Positions 34,840 through 48,300 of a DNA stretch of 64,000 bases are shown here, piece by piece. Where the stretch lies: the NCBI GenBank assembly GCA_001692895.1, contig KV748216.1:1054001-1118000 (forward strand), read 5' to 3'. The stretch's first letter is position 1. Each line of letters starts with the position of its first letter. Origin of the DNA: Cenococcum geophilum 1.58 (lineage: Eukaryota > Ascomycota > Dothideomycetes > Gloniales > Gloniaceae). Made by a program: the position numbers and the translations under genes. The notes under the pieces are model-generated. The model was not told where the DNA came from, did no database searches, and was given only the letters and a program-made list of their open reading frames with translations.

Positions 34840-35188
34840 GTTCTCTATTCCTTCGGTTCTAAAAAAGTCCTCAACGTAAGATGTGTTCTCCAATTTCTAC
34901 AAGTCTCTGCTCTGTAGAGAACCAAATCAAATGTGGGGTTGATGGTGATAAGCACTGGTCGGATGGTGGATGCAGGTCGGTCTTACCACGCTAAAGGGTG
35001 GGTCTACCATAAGCGCTAATGCACAATCCCTGCACGGGGCAGCCTCAGCTGAAAATATAGGATTACGTGGTCAACCGAGCCCAAATCGCTCATCCCACCA
35101 CATAACTTACCTCCTGGCTCCAAAATAGAACCAACTATTATGGGTAACTAGTTATAACGTATTTGTAACGTGTTTAGAATATCATAGA
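34840..35188. promoter_or_regulatory. Oxygenase promoter at the transposon border
   Basis: About 350 bp separates the oxygenase start from the inverted repeat at 35189. The first 250 bp have ordinary composition and presumably hold the promoter. From about 35140 the sequence turns AT-rich with TAACGTGTTTAGAATAT-type words, like those seen beyond 48.6 kb. Confidence 0.45.
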
Positions 35189-35285
35189 TTCAATTTACCG
35201 TCCGACCTGGTCCCCCTAATGGGTCCACACAGACTAATTCCTATGGGAAAAAACCTCCTTATCTGAGAAAAACCCCATTTTTTAG
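35189..35285. repeat. Left arm of long inverted repeat flanking the LINE
   Basis: ATTCAATTTACCGTCCGACC and the following about 75 bp are matched in inverted orientation by about 48545-48640. The shared core GTCCCCCTARTGGGTCCACR and the downstream TCCTATRGGAAAAA word are clear. Differences are mainly C/T or G/A, as RIP would leave. Confidence 0.8.
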
Positions 35286-35379
35286 GTGTACAAAAAACCT
35301 CTAGGGGAAACATGAGAGGTAATACTTCCAGATAGCATCCGTACTACATCAATGAGAGGAAAAACACGTGTTTAGAATA

Positions 35380-37000
35380 TATTTTAATTTAAATAGATGA
35401 GGCCTATTATACGCTAAAAGCGGCAACAGCAGCGAAACCAGCCCAAAAACGACTTAATAAAACGATCCGATATCGGAACCCTACTCCCCGCACCAAGAGA
35501 CCCCATAAAACCACGTCGCCCCCATCTACAAGGCATAGGGGACGACGGCGGGGCGCAAGCTTCCCGCCGGAGTCGCGAGAATCGCGATGTGAGGGAGCTG
35601 AACTACGAACCAGGTGGGCAATAACGCGAAAAGGACAGCTGCCAGCCTAACCAGCAATGGCAAAAACTAAAGGAAACACTTAGATAAATTAAAGACAATC
35701 TTATAAAAGAGGAGGAAGAAACTCTATAACACTAAATACTTACCGCTGTTTAAGAGGTTATATGACGCGTTAAAGCCCTCTTAACGCGTTAAAGCCCTCT
35801 TAACGCGTCTAGCCCCCTAGATAACCCAGGAAAGGGAGACTGAGGCCCAGCTTAACCGGATTAAAGCTAGTATTAAGGAAATTTAAAAGGAAACGCGTAA
35901 AGGAGGACCCTTAGGTCTAAGAGTTCCCCTAGTATAGGGCCAGACCTAGGCAGCAGTCGCTGCGTAGGTGGCCCGCACAGTAAATATAGTCGCGGCACTA
36001 TAGAGAGCAACCATACGCGTTAGGCTTAAGGAGCCCCAGGGCTATAAACTAAGGGAGCTCCTTAAGACCATCTAGAGGTTAATACTAAGTGCATACGCCG
36101 TACGTACCCTTAATAGTGGGGATATAGACGTCTATATCCCCTCCTAAATAATAAAGGACTAAATCCTAAATAGACCGGACACGCTAGGACTTAAGATACT
36201 AAGGAAAGACTACCTCCTAAAAGTACCTAGGGTCCCGCTTAAGATCTTAATTAATAGCAGAAGAAATATAGATAATTTAGAATTAATTTAATCTATCTAT
36301 AAAGCTATAAAGCGCCTTATGCCTAGGGTTGCTCTTAACTAGATCTAATAGCTATACGACCCTAAAGCGTAGGCAAAACGCTAGGTAAACCCTAGCAGCG
36401 CCTAAAGAGAACCTAAGAAGACTAAAGGAACACTTATAATTAGTATCCTAACTTAGGCAATTTAATAAAAGATTATAAAAAGTGGGATAGTTATTAAATC
36501 CTAGCTATTTAAGATTAGGCTATTTAAGAACAGCCTAATTATAAAGCAATATTATTGCTATAACTAGTGGGGATATATATAAAGCGTATGTGGAAAGTAA
36601 ATAAAATATAGGTAATATACGGGACTATATAGCACAACAGATTGCCCTAAGAAGAGAGTATCCTATATTAACTGCGGTAAAGCCTATAAGGTATAGTAAA
36701 AAAAGGAGTATAGGACCTTCCAGAGCTACCTTAAGGGCATTTAAATAAAAAGAATAGCCCTTTTAACGCAATTGCTCCGCATATAAGAAGTTATAAAAGT
36801 AATACCACACTAACCTCCAATACTAGGTAACTTTATAATTATTACTAATAAAAAGAGAGGTTAAGAACTATCTTACCTAGGGACTTAAGAATAACCACTT
36901 AAACGGGGACTAGGTAAACTATCCTTTATTAAAATAGTAAGTAAAGATAAACCGTAAGTAAGGCTCTAGCTTCGCGCTAACTAAGTAATAATAGTAACTA
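35380..37000 (+). pseudogene. Tad1 LINE ORF1 (gag-like) remnant
   Basis: Plus-strand pieces at about 36000-36700 match the Tad1 ORF1 layout: SAYAVRTLNSGDIDVYIPS, GLKILRKDYLLKVPRVPLKI, then the zinc-knuckle area IIKQYYCYN, SVCGK and VSYINCGKAYKV. Many Gln, Trp and Arg codons have become stops. A triplicated GCGTTAAAGCCCTCTTAAC unit is seen at 35765-35805. No protein can be made. Confidence 0.65.
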
Positions 37001-37071
37001 GCGAAAATAATAAGGAATAAGACACAGATATAGATAAGCCTATACCCACTCTAAATAAGTAGGTGTATAAT

Positions 37072-37496
37072 TGTTACGGACGCTTTAAGTACGATGTTAC
37101 GACTACTTGGAGAAGAAACGGAAGAAGCTAGTTAGTTAATTCAGGCACGGTCCAGGATAGAGCCAATAAAACCATGTGATGAGGAATGGTAACTAAGGTT
37201 ACATAATGTGCTACATATTAAACGAGAGGAACGAGAGGAACTTACGTACCTTATATATAAGACGTATATTACGTATAAGAAGGATTTCATAGGAGTACGG
37301 TTGTGTATTTAAGGACCCTTAGTCCCTACCTAGATAGTTCCTTTTTTATAGTGATTCTTAGAATACAATTAAAGTTAATCTATTGGGCAACTACTCCACC
37401 AGTTATTATTACGTTGTTAACTTTTATACTTGCATTTCCTACACACCTAGCCCAATAACGAGCCTACTGTAGTTCTTACTACAAGGTTCCGTTACA
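37072..37496 (+). repeat. Gypsy 5' LTR
   Basis: 425 bp bounded by TGTTACGG and CCGTTACA. It matches the 3' LTR at 44598-45022 over its whole length, with differences that are mainly C/T and G/A transitions. Confidence 0.92.
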
Positions 37497-37540
37497 TAAT
37501 CACTACCTAGTTACGGTATTAATATAAGAAGTCAAACAAC

Positions 37541-40500
37541 ATGCCACCAAAAGCAGCCACCATGACGCCATCGACGGTAGCAACTACTTTAAGGACAGGA
37601 GGTGATACTAGTATGGTAGATACTAACTTATAGCAACCTATGACGGTTAGATAGCTATAGGAAATAGTTAACTAGCTAATAGCTAATAATATAGTATTAG
37701 AAGAAAGACTTAATGGGATAGGAGCAGTAAAGATTAAGCTACTATTAATTAAGAGATTTATAGGAAAGAGGTTAAAGCTTAAAGGATTCCTTACGTAGAT
37801 ACACTTTAAGGTCTTATAAGAGGGAGTAAAGTTATCTATACCTATGGATTGGATAGCCTACACAGGACTATTCTTATTAGGAAGAGCACTTAAGTAGTTT
37901 AAACTTTACCTTACGGAGATACAGGCAAATGGAATAACGACTACTAACCAAGATGTGCGATTTATGTTCTTAAGTTAGGAAGAATTCGTAGAACGACTTA
38001 TGTAGATATTTAGAGACCTAGAAGAAATAACTATAGCGGAAAGAAAACTCTAGAACCTCGTGTAATAAACTTTAGTAATTAAGTATATAATATAGTTCCA
38101 GACACTAGCAATATAAGTAGAGTGGAATAATAGGGCGCTTAAGGCACAGTATAAATAGGGACTTAAGGCTAAAGTCTAGGACGTAATTATCCTAATAGAA
38201 GATGCGGACACCCTAAGGGAACTAATAGATTAGGCGATTAAGATTAATAATTGGATCTACTAAAGGGAATAGGCTAAGAGAGACTAGGATAGAGTTTTAT
38301 AGTTATATAAGGCGCAGAGTACGTAATAACAAAAGCTAAGTTAAAAACTATGGTATGGCGTAAAGCTAATAGACCTAAGTGGCACTAAAGAAGCCTATAA
38401 GAGATAAAGTAAACTATAGAAACCTAGAGGACAAGGATTAGGTGATTAAAGGTCTAAGAAGTAGAGGCTAAATTAGGGATCTTATTAGTAGAAGATATTT
38501 AGGTGGACTCTATAGTAAGAGAAATGGTTTAAAGAAGGAGCTTATATAAATTGCGGAAAATAGGGTTATTATATTAGAGATTATAAAAGTAGGTAGAGTT
38601 ATTATATAGTAAAAGGTACGAGACTAGTAGACAATATATATATATAAAGGGATAATAATATACTGCAAGAAATAAAAGAATGTTTAATTAGAAATTTTGC
38701 GTTTTGTTATAATAACGCATGCCAAATTTATAAGGATGCTAAGTATAGCGCAAGCTATTGGCTATAAGAGCTAGTACCTATAGGATATAAAGGAACTAAC
38801 GAACCAGTTTATAGATCGGATATTAAGAATAATAAATTCGACCTAGGCGAAATATTCCGTAACGATAAGGTAATAAGGGCCGCTTACTAGGAACAAGTAG
38901 ACCTTGGAGATATTATACTAAAGGTAGAGGATGATTCCACTATAGAATAGGGAACATTAGTAGGGATTAAAACCCTACTAGACACGATGTCTATCGCTTT
39001 ACAAGACGTAAGAGAAGTAAGATAGCGAACCACTTCGGCACTTAATAAAGGCAAAAGGCTAAAGGCTTAAGATTCTTATAGCGAGATAAGAGATAACTAA
39101 GATTCTTAAAATAAGATGAGGTAAGCTTAAGGACCTATAATAAACAATAACCGATAGAGCAGAGCAGTAGCTTAGTTTAAAAATATACAAATAAGCTTAG
39201 GATAGAAGTTCCTACAGGCATAAGATTCTTAAGATGAGATAAGTGAGATTTAAGACTCTTAAGATAAGATAAGAACACTAAGTAAGCCTAGTTAGACTAA
39301 GGCTGGAGCTAAGCTTAAGTTAGAAGCGAGCTTGGGATTAAAGAACCTAAGGGGTTAAGAATTTGGAGTATGAATTAGGACACTTATAGATAAGAGGTAA
39401 GGAGCTTCTTTATAAATTAGAGAATCTGCGGTATAAATAGTAATTAGACTAGGAGACGAATATATGGACCTAGAGGATTTACTAGTTAAATAAAGTGTTT
39501 GGACTAAAGATTGAAAAATTAATACTAGGATTAAGAAGCAAGACGACTTTAAGGATTAGAGCGTAAGGCGTAAACCAAAAGAAACTATAGAAGAGTTTAG
39601 ATAAAGAATTATTGCATAGCAAGAACAGAAACTAGATAAGAGATCTAGTATATTAGGACGTATAAAGGATAGAGCACTAGTATAAAGAATTACTAATAGA
39701 CTAAGAGCAGATATACTAAGAGCTAAGTAGCTTACCAAACTAGAAGATAAAGAGGATTTAGGGATTCTAACTAGGTTCGAGGAATGACATATAAAGGGTT
39801 ATTATAATGCAGTAATAAGAAGATACTTCCTTATGGATAGACTATATATACTTTAGCAGCTGTACTAAAAGTGGTATAGGCAAAGGCATAATAATAAGTG
39901 GGAAGATTTCTATATATGGTTGGATAAAAAAGTTATCTAGGACCACCTAATTATAGAGAAGGCCATAACGTATATTAAAGGAGCCTTAATTATAATATTA
40001 AAGGATCTAAAGGAACGTTTAGAGGACTAGAGAAGTAAGAGGCGCATCTTAGTACCTACGAATGAAGTCGCAACGTTTAGATTAGTATGATAAAGGTTTA
40101 AACTTAAGAATAAAGATGAGCTAAGAGTTAACCTAAAGCACCTAGCACACTACACATTATTATGGATTGCGTGTGTGGATGACATATGCGAAATATATAA
40201 GAATCTAAAGGAAAAGAATTGGAAATACCCTATAAGGATATACTGAATAACGGACGAGTAATAGTATAGGAATACTAAATATATATATAGATAGCATCCA
40301 GTAGAGGTCTAAGAGGAAGGAAGTTTAGTATTTTAACTAGGAAGATTCCTTACGGAAGAATGCTTAGACGGATAATAGTGGTGGGAATGCCTAGAAAATA
40401 CGTGTCTATGGTATATTAAAGATAAAAAGCGAACTAGGTATTAGCTAAAGAGTAAGCTAAGTGCACTAGGATTAAGTAGCTAATAGTTAGGAAAAGTAGA

Positions 40501-43500
40501 GGCCTATGGGACCAGAGGGAGCTAGTGGTAGAGCCTTAGACCCTTAAAGGAATTTAAGGATGATACTTAAATTTACGAGTTAATTAGCAAGATTAGCAGT
40601 TTAAAGCGCTAATAGATAGTAAAGTAACGCGAAACTATATCTTATTAGTAGTAGTTAAGAGAATGGGACTACCTTATAAACAAAAGGAGCAATCTTACCT
40701 ATTAGTTATGATTTTAGGAGATCTAATAACCTATAGAGGAGGGATTATTAATCTTAAAATAGGACCTATTNNGATAACTATTAAAGGGAGATAAATTAAG
40801 ATGTCTTTTAATATCCTACTATTAGGACGGGACGAGGCAGTATTAAGTATACCTTAGTTATAGGAATACAATCTAAGGATTAATTAGATTATAGGTTAGG
40901 TCAATATTAGAGATACTTAATGCCGTAAGATGCGATAATAAGCTAAGTTGGTATAGTACTAAGTAGGAGCAACCTATAAAGAAATAGAAAAAGGACTAAG
41001 TTATATACTAAAGAGATACTATAAGTATGGTAAGAAACTATAGTTACTAGGAAGTAAGAAGCTATTAGAATATATAGCATGGGACTATAAGATAGAGTTG
41101 GAACCAGAAATAAGTTTAAAGTTTTTTCCAATCTATAAACTTACTAAAGAAGAAGGTAGAGCGTTAAAAGAGTTTATCCAGGAAAATCTACGAAAGGGAT
41201 ACATTAGACTATTGTAGTTATCAGTGGGTTATCTAGTACTATTCGTACTAAAGAAAAATAGCAAACTAAGGCTGTGTATCGACTATAGATAGTTAAATAG
41301 CATTACTAGGAAGGATAGGTATCCTTTACCCTTAATTAGCGAAATCTAAGACAGAATAGGTAATGCGTAAATCTTTACGAAGATAGATCTAAGATGGGCG
41401 TACTATTAGATTAGGATTAAGGAAGGCGACGAATGGAAGGCAGTCTTTAGGTTAAAGGAAGGACTGTATAAACTATTAGTTATATAATTTGGGCTTATAA
41501 ACGTACTAGTAATGTTCTAAAAACGTATTAATAATATATTAGGAGAATACTTGGATGAATTTGTTATGGTATATCTTGACGATATTATTATCTACTTAAT
41601 AACTAAGGAAGAATATAGGGAATACGTTGAATGGGTCTTAAAGAGACTATAAGAAGAATAGATGCTAGTAGCAATTGAGAAATGTGAGTTCTTTACCAGG
41701 AAGACTGATTTTGTTAGATTTATTATTAAACTAGGCTAACTTAGTATAGATCTAAAGAAGATTGAGGCTATAGTAAATTAGTAGGAACTAGAGAACGTTA
41801 TATAGTTAAGATTGTTTTTAGGGTTTTGTAATTACTATAGAAGGTTTATAGCGCAGTGGTTAAAGGATATTAAGCCACTTACGAGGTTAATAAAGAAAGA
41901 AGAACTATAGGTATAGGGAGAGGAGTAAAGAGAACTTTTTAAGAAAGTTAAAGAGTTATTTACCTAAGAGCCAGTTCTTAAAATCTATTAACTAAGACTA
42001 GAGACGGTTATAGAGACGGATGCATTAGACTATATACTAGGGGCATGCTTTATGTAAAGGCATTAAGATAGATAGCACCCAGTGGCATACTATAGTTGAA
42101 AGATAACACTACTAGAGTTAAACTATAACATCTATAATAAGGAGTTATTAGGTATAGTTGCAGCATTAAAGGAATAGAGAGCATTCTTATAAGGTATAGA
42201 GAAACTATTTATAGTTAAGACGGATTATAAGAACCTAATAGGATTCTTAATAATAAAGGAACTTAACTAAAGATAGGTTAGATGGGCAGAGATGCTTACG
42301 GAATACTATTTTAAGATTTAGTATATTAAAGGTACAGATAATATAAGGGCAGATGCTCTAAGCTGTAAAGCTAAACTATAAAATAAGGAGAAGCTATTAA
42401 GGGCTTTATTATAAAAGGATACAGACGGATTAATTAGGTATAATTATCTAAGAATTATAGCAATTTAAGAAGATGATAAACTAGAGAAAGTCTACGAGAT
42501 ACTGGAAAGCTTTTAGGTATAAAGAATTCTAGAAGTATAGCTAGAAGATCTACAGACGGATATATACAAAAATTGAGAAGTAAAGTATATCCTAAGAAGT
42601 ATAGCAGAGTAGTTTATAGAAGACTTTTATAAGAAACTAACTTAAGGATATAATGGAGCTATGGGCTTAGTGTTGAGACTCTAGGAGGAGTACATTATTA
42701 ATGGAATCTGGAGGATAGCTAAAAAAATTATAAAGGAATATTTAGATTGCTAAAGGAATAAACTAATGAGGTATAAGCTATATGGAGGGCTACAACCTAT
42801 TAAAATACCAGAAAGACTATAGGAGGTTATATTATAGGACTTTATTATTAAATTGCTAAAATTAAAAGATCCTATTACCGGATAAGATTATAACGTGATC
42901 TTAGTAATAATAGATAAGCTTACGAAGTGGGGATACTTTATAGCATGTATAGAAGAAATCTTAGCGGAAGATGTCGCTAGAATCTATATTAAAGAAGTGT
43001 TTATAANATATGGAGTACTAAGTAAGATTATATCGGATAGAGATCTAAGATTTGTAGTAGTATTCTGGGAAGTATTTTTAGTAGAGTAAGGAGTTCGAGC
43101 AGTAACTTCTACTGCATACTATCCGCAGATAGACGGTTAAATAGAAAGATTAAATTAGACGCTAGAGCAGTATCTAAGGCATTATGTTAATTATGTATAG
43201 AATAATTAGGTATTACTATTACTAGTTATACAGTTTGCATATAATATAACACCTTAAGAAGGAATAGGTATATTACCATTTAAGGCAAATTACGGATATA
43301 AGCNAAGAANATTATTATTACNACGGTAAGNAAAGAAAANGAGTAGTANAGCNAAAGANAGAATAAAGANNTTAATAAATCTTTATATAGACCTTATAGA
43401 ATTAGTAAAGAAAGTATAAGAGAGAATAAAAAAGTACTATAATGCTAAGAGATCTAAGGGACTAGATCTTAAGGAGGAAGATAAAGTGTAGTTACTATAT

Positions 43501-43870
43501 AAAAATTTTAAAAGTTAACGACTAAGTAAGAAGTTAGACCACGTTAAACTAGGACCTTTTAAAATTACGTAGAGGATTTCACCAGTTATATTTAAGTTAA
43601 ACCTACTAGCCAAAATAAAGATCTACCCTATATAGCATATCGCAATACTAGAGCTAGTATATGGGAATGTTAAGCCACTGGTTTATAAAGCAGACACGTA
43701 TAGAGGATAAGAAGAAGATAAATGGTAAGTATTGAAGATCGTTAATTATAAGGATATTAACGACGAAACATGGTACGAGGTTAAGTAGATAGGCTATACT
43801 AAGACTACCTGGGAGCTACTAGAGAATTTAAAGAACGCTATAGGAAAGGTACAGGAGTATTGGAAGAGAT
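37541..43870 (+). pseudogene. Gypsy gag-pol remnant with chromodomain
   Basis: Gag opens at 37541 (MPPKAATMTPSTVATTLRTG). A zinc-knuckle-like area lies near 38555-38595. Reverse transcriptase spans about 41100-41700 (GYLVLFVLKKNSKLRLCIDY, and the catalytic YLDD at 41572-41583). RNase H follows to about 42370 (VIETDALDYILGACF, NIRADALS). The integrase core is at about 42830-43300 (VILVIIDKLTKWGYF, ISDRDLRF, STAYYPQIDG). A chromodomain-like end (YEVK, then IGYTKTTWELLENLKNA) is at about 43730-43860. Dozens of TAA/TAG codons replace Gln and Trp, so it is inactive. n bases occur at 40771-40772, 43007 and 43304-43372. Confidence 0.88.
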
Positions 43871-44597
43871 TAGGTTAGGTAGTATTAATAAAGAAGGATC
43901 GCTAAAGAACGAGTTACCTAAGGGGGACCTAAAAAGAGCAGTTGCCAAACTACTTAGATCTATTTCCTTCTCTATTAAAGGAGAATCCGTTTTTTTATCG
44001 CCTAGTTTCTATAAACCTTATTTTATAAGTTTCTACTCCTTAGAATAAACCTTTTTACGAACCTTTTTAAGACAAAGCAGACGAGTAGACGCCGCAATTT
44101 AAGTATTTAGAGCCTTCTATTCCGCGTTATGGGAACGTTCCAACTTAGTAAGGGCTTGCGATAGTTTACTATTTAGCCGCGTAGCAGCAGATTAAATATA
44201 AAACCCTAAGACAAATTAATTAGGGAATTAGATGACTATTAAGAGTAATAGGTCGCGTATATTTAGTATTAGAAGTAGAGCGAATGTTATAGGACGAACG
44301 AACATTCGCTTTAGTATACTCTGAGCAAGAGGACGGTTATTGCGAAGATGGGTTCGCTAACGCAATATAAACTAACCCCTCTTTCAAATAACGAGAATAT
44401 AAAGACGGTATAATCTTACTAAGAGATAATATTGCAGTAACAGTGCGAGCACGACGTTGGGCGTATGAAGAAGAAATTGCTTTAGGTATAATGAGCAATA
44501 ATATTAACTAAATTAATTAGATGGATATTATACCTCTAGTAAACGACTTAGAGATATTTTAAATCTTTAAGGATGAAGATAAAGAGGAGGGAGATGG
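43871..44597 (+). other. Gypsy 3' internal region with extra degenerate frame
   Basis: About 700 bp between the chromodomain and the 3' LTR. A plus-strand stretch reads in pieces such as LEVERML, ERTFALVYSEQEDGYCEDGF and RARRWAYEEEIALG, suggesting coding sequence of unknown identity after pol. It may be a C-terminal extension of the polyprotein or an additional frame. Confidence 0.45.
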
Positions 44598-45022
44598 TGT
44601 TACGGACGCTTTAAGTATAATATTACGACTACTTGGAGAAGAGACGGAAGAAGCTAGTTGGTTAATTTAGGCACGGTCTAGGATAGAGCCGATAGAACTA
44701 TATAACGAGGAATAGTAACTAAGGTTATATAATGTGCTATATATTAAATAAGAGAAATAAGAGGAACTTACGTACCTTATGTATAAGACGTATATTACGT
44801 ATAAGAAGGATTTTATAGGAGTACAGTTATATATTTAAGGACCCTTAGTCCCTACCTAGATAGTTCCTTCCTTATAGTAATTCTTAGAATATAATTGGAG
44901 TTAATCTATTGGGCAACTACTCCACCAGTTGTTATTACGTTGTTGACTTTTGTACTTGCATTTCCTACACACCTAGCCTAATAATGAGCCTACCGTAGTT
45001 CTTGCTACAAGGTTCCGTTACA
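44598..45022 (+). repeat. Gypsy 3' LTR
   Basis: The same 425-bp length and termini as the left LTR, followed directly by the ATAAT target duplication. Confidence 0.92.
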
Positions 45023-45039
45023 ATAATTATCTAGTATAA

Positions 45040-48000
45040 TTACGGAAATGTAAACTAAGGGGCGTGTTACCCCTTCTTTAATAGCGTTATGCTAGCGGAT
45101 TACTAGGTCCTTATAGTCTAAGAGCTAGTATATAATAAGTATACTAAATTAATATACTGCCCTAGGGGATTTACGCTTATATATAACGCCCTCCCTATAA
45201 TAAAGGTCTGCTTTATAATCAGCTAAAATATTAATACCGCGTATTAGAAACGCAGATAGTACGGCCTATTTACTATAGCTCTCTAGCTACACCTAAAGGG
45301 GCTAAAGGTTATAATTATTAACGTATATAACCTACACAGAGGTGGCCCCTAGATTAGGGTATAGCCTAAGGTTAAAATAGTTATTAAGAAAGCTAAGGGA
45401 GAAGTTATACTCTTAGGTAACTTTAACGTCTACTACCTAATATAGAGCGGAGTGCACATAGCTAGCAAAGAGCAGGCGGAACGCCTTCTGGCCGAAACGG
45501 ATGCTAGAGGTCTTATACTCGCGACACTAAAAGGAGAGCCTATATGGAAAAGAGGATAATAGGAGAGTGTAATTAACCTTATATTTATATTACTAGATCT
45601 ATATAAATAAGTTAACTTCTGTAGTATAGTTAAGAAATAGGCCCTTATAAGAGACTATATACCTATTTATATCTAAATTAATAACGCCGGCTGTCCGCTA
45701 GCGGAACGCTAGCGCCTTGCCCTTAAGAAGCTAGACTTATAAGGCCTCCTCCAAAGTATCTAGCAGCTTAACTAGGCTACGTCTAAAAATCCACTTTATG
45801 CCCTCTAGGAAGGGATTAAGCAAGTACTTAAAAAACATTGCCTATAAGCACGGCCTAGCTAGTAAGCCCGCTAAGAATGGTTGCTATACGCCACATAGCT
45901 CCACGCCGGCGCCCACTAGGCGCGACGATAGTACTAGGCCTATAACAACCCCTAGGACCTTTAAAGATACTTAGTACTAAGCAACTAGCTCTAGAAAGAG
46001 ACTAGAAAAGTTAGTTAAAATAACTAAAGGCGCTTTATCCATAAACTTACTAAGGACTAGTTAAAACTGCATAATAAAGGACTCTAGATCTTATTAAAAT
46101 GGAGTAGAAAAGTAAGCGTAGTAAAGGCGGACCCCTATTTACTAGACCTTAGGAGGTCTATTAAGGACCCCTTAATAGATAATAATACCATAAAAGCGGA
46201 TATTCTTATAGCTAAGTTTTTCCCTAAGACCGGAACAGCGGATCTTAGGGATATTAAGATAGAGGTAATAACGGAACAAAGGACGCTTAATATTAGCCCT
46301 ATTATTTTAATAGAGGAAATTAGCAAGCTAATTACGAGCCTTCTAAATAGAAAAGCCCTAGGGCTAAACGGCATACCAAATAAGGTTCTTAAAGTAGTTG
46401 CCCTAGTTATTATAAAAGACCTAGTAAAAGTAGCTAGCTATTACTTTGCCAACGGAACAATACTAGAAAGCCTTAAAGAATCTATAACTATAGTTTTATA
46501 TAAAGAGGGAAAGAAAGACTACTCTTTCCTAGGTAGCTATAGACTAATTACTCTTAAAAATACGCTAGCAAAAGTCCTAAAGAAGTATATAGCCAACATT
46601 ATATTAGAGGCAGCGGAAGAATATAGGCTACTCCCTTAAAACCAGATAGGAGTAAGGCGAAAGTAATCTACATTATTAGCGGTAGGACTGCTTAGCTCTT
46701 GCGTATAGATAGCGTGGCGAACGCGTCGCGGATGCGTGGTATTAATGCTAAGCCTAGACTTAGTAGGGGCATTTAACAATGTTTCCTATAAAAGGCTTTT
46801 TAAAGTGGCTTATAAACTATATATAAAGCTTCTTAACAGCACGTAAGACCTGTATTAAGTTTACAGGTTATAAGAGTAATTAGATTTAAATACAAACAGG
46901 TATCCCCTAGGGGTCTCCCTTATCACTAATTCTATTCCTCTTCTTTATATTAAAGCTCTTAGGAATTCCAGAGCCCTAATAGCGGCATACTAGGGTTTAG
47001 CTTTATAGACGACATAAACCTCATTACTTAGGGGGATACCGCGGTAGAGAACTGTCGACGATTAGAGGCCGCTTATAACTGCTACGCCGTATAGGCAAAC
47101 CGACACGGCGCGGCGTTCGCCCCTAAAAAGTACTAGCTTATGCACTTTATAAGATGACGGCGCTACGCTACTACAGACCTTGCGTCTACTATGCGTATCG
47201 CCGGCTACGAGACAGCTCCCTAGAAAACCAGTATACGAGTCCTAGGGATTTAGGTAGACCTTAAGCTCTAATAGAAAGAATAGGTTAAGAAAGCCGCAAG
47301 CAAAGGCTTAGCAGCCTTTAAAGTAATGTTAAGAATCACTACGTCTATATAGGGCCCCTTAATGCGCCGCTCGCGCCTCCTATACACGGCCACCGTCCAA
47401 CTAGCGATGCTATATGGAGCCTAAGTGTGGGGAGTTTAGGATAACGGCGGAACGCTAGCTAAAAGCTTAATTAAACCGCTATAGAAGATCCAAAATAAGT
47501 GCCTCTATAGGGTTACGGGCGTATACCGGCGAACACTAATAGCTATAATAGAGAAGGAAGCGGCCATTCCCCTAATCCAGCTCCATATTAAAACGATAGC
47601 CCTCTAAAGAGCCGCTAAAATAGCTCTTAATAAGGTAAAAAAAGAATTAGCAGAGGTACTTAACGGTATCTAGAATATACTAGTAAAGCGCTAGCGAAAA
47701 ACAAGACGGCTATTAGCACTATTAGAAGCGCTTAGAGACCGCGTAAGGGACTATAAAAACGAGATATAGGGCTTCCTTATATACTAGAAGGATTGTGTAA
47801 AGCGGGAAGCTATAATAAACCCCTATAGGCACGGCTAGCGGAATACCGGCAGAGCGTAAACGGAGCGCCGCCACTATATAGGAGGTCACTAGTACTGCTA
47901 GCGGGCAACTACCCTTATCGCGAAATGGGCAGACCTAGAATGGCGCTAACGGTGGCAAGTAAAAGCCAAAGACCGCATAGAAACTATATGGAGGACCCCT

Positions 48001-48300
48001 TAGGGGAGTCTTATAATCCCACTATATAAAGACCTAATAAAAGCAGAGGCTATAGCACTATTTCTTCTTCGTATAGAGGTAATAGGGCTTAATATATGGC
48101 TTATATCTATTGGAGTACTAGCAATTCTCCCACGGTGCGAATGTAGCTAGATTAGGCAGACAGTCCACTATATGCTATTTTAGTACCCACACTACTAAAG
48201 GGCAGACTTTATAGCAAAATGCAACTCTAAACGCCTTTAAGAAGTTTTAAGTAATAAAAGGAGCGCTTAAGCGGCTGTAAAATAGCTAGTATAGTTAGGC
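45040..48300 (+). pseudogene. Tad1 LINE ORF2 remnant (endonuclease and RT)
   Basis: The endonuclease is visible at about 45360-45670: EVILLGNFNVYY, the IASKEQAERLLAETDARGL stretch, GEPIWKRG, then SVINLIF and RDYIPI. Reverse transcriptase follows at about 46300-47100 (ALGLNGIPNKVLK, MLSLDLVGAFNNVSYKR, and FIDD near 47002-47013 in place of the catalytic F-A-D-D). Further pieces resembling the RT C-terminal region run to about 48300. Stops interrupt every part. Confidence 0.8.

Larger units (their letters stand above)
37072..45022 (+). mobile_element. Ty3/gypsy chromovirus-type LTR retrotransposon, RIP-degraded
   Basis: A complete 7951-bp element with two 425-bp LTRs (37072-37496 and 44598-45022), each starting TGTTACGG and ending CCGTTACA. 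The 5-bp target duplication ATAAT (37067-37071 and 45023-45027) is intact. The order gag, protease/RT, RNase H, integrase, chromodomain is that of Ty3/gypsy chromoviruses. Stops are almost all TAA/TAG. It is inserted in the Tad1 LINE, so it is younger than the LINE. A second copy starts at 61218. Confidence 0.92.
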
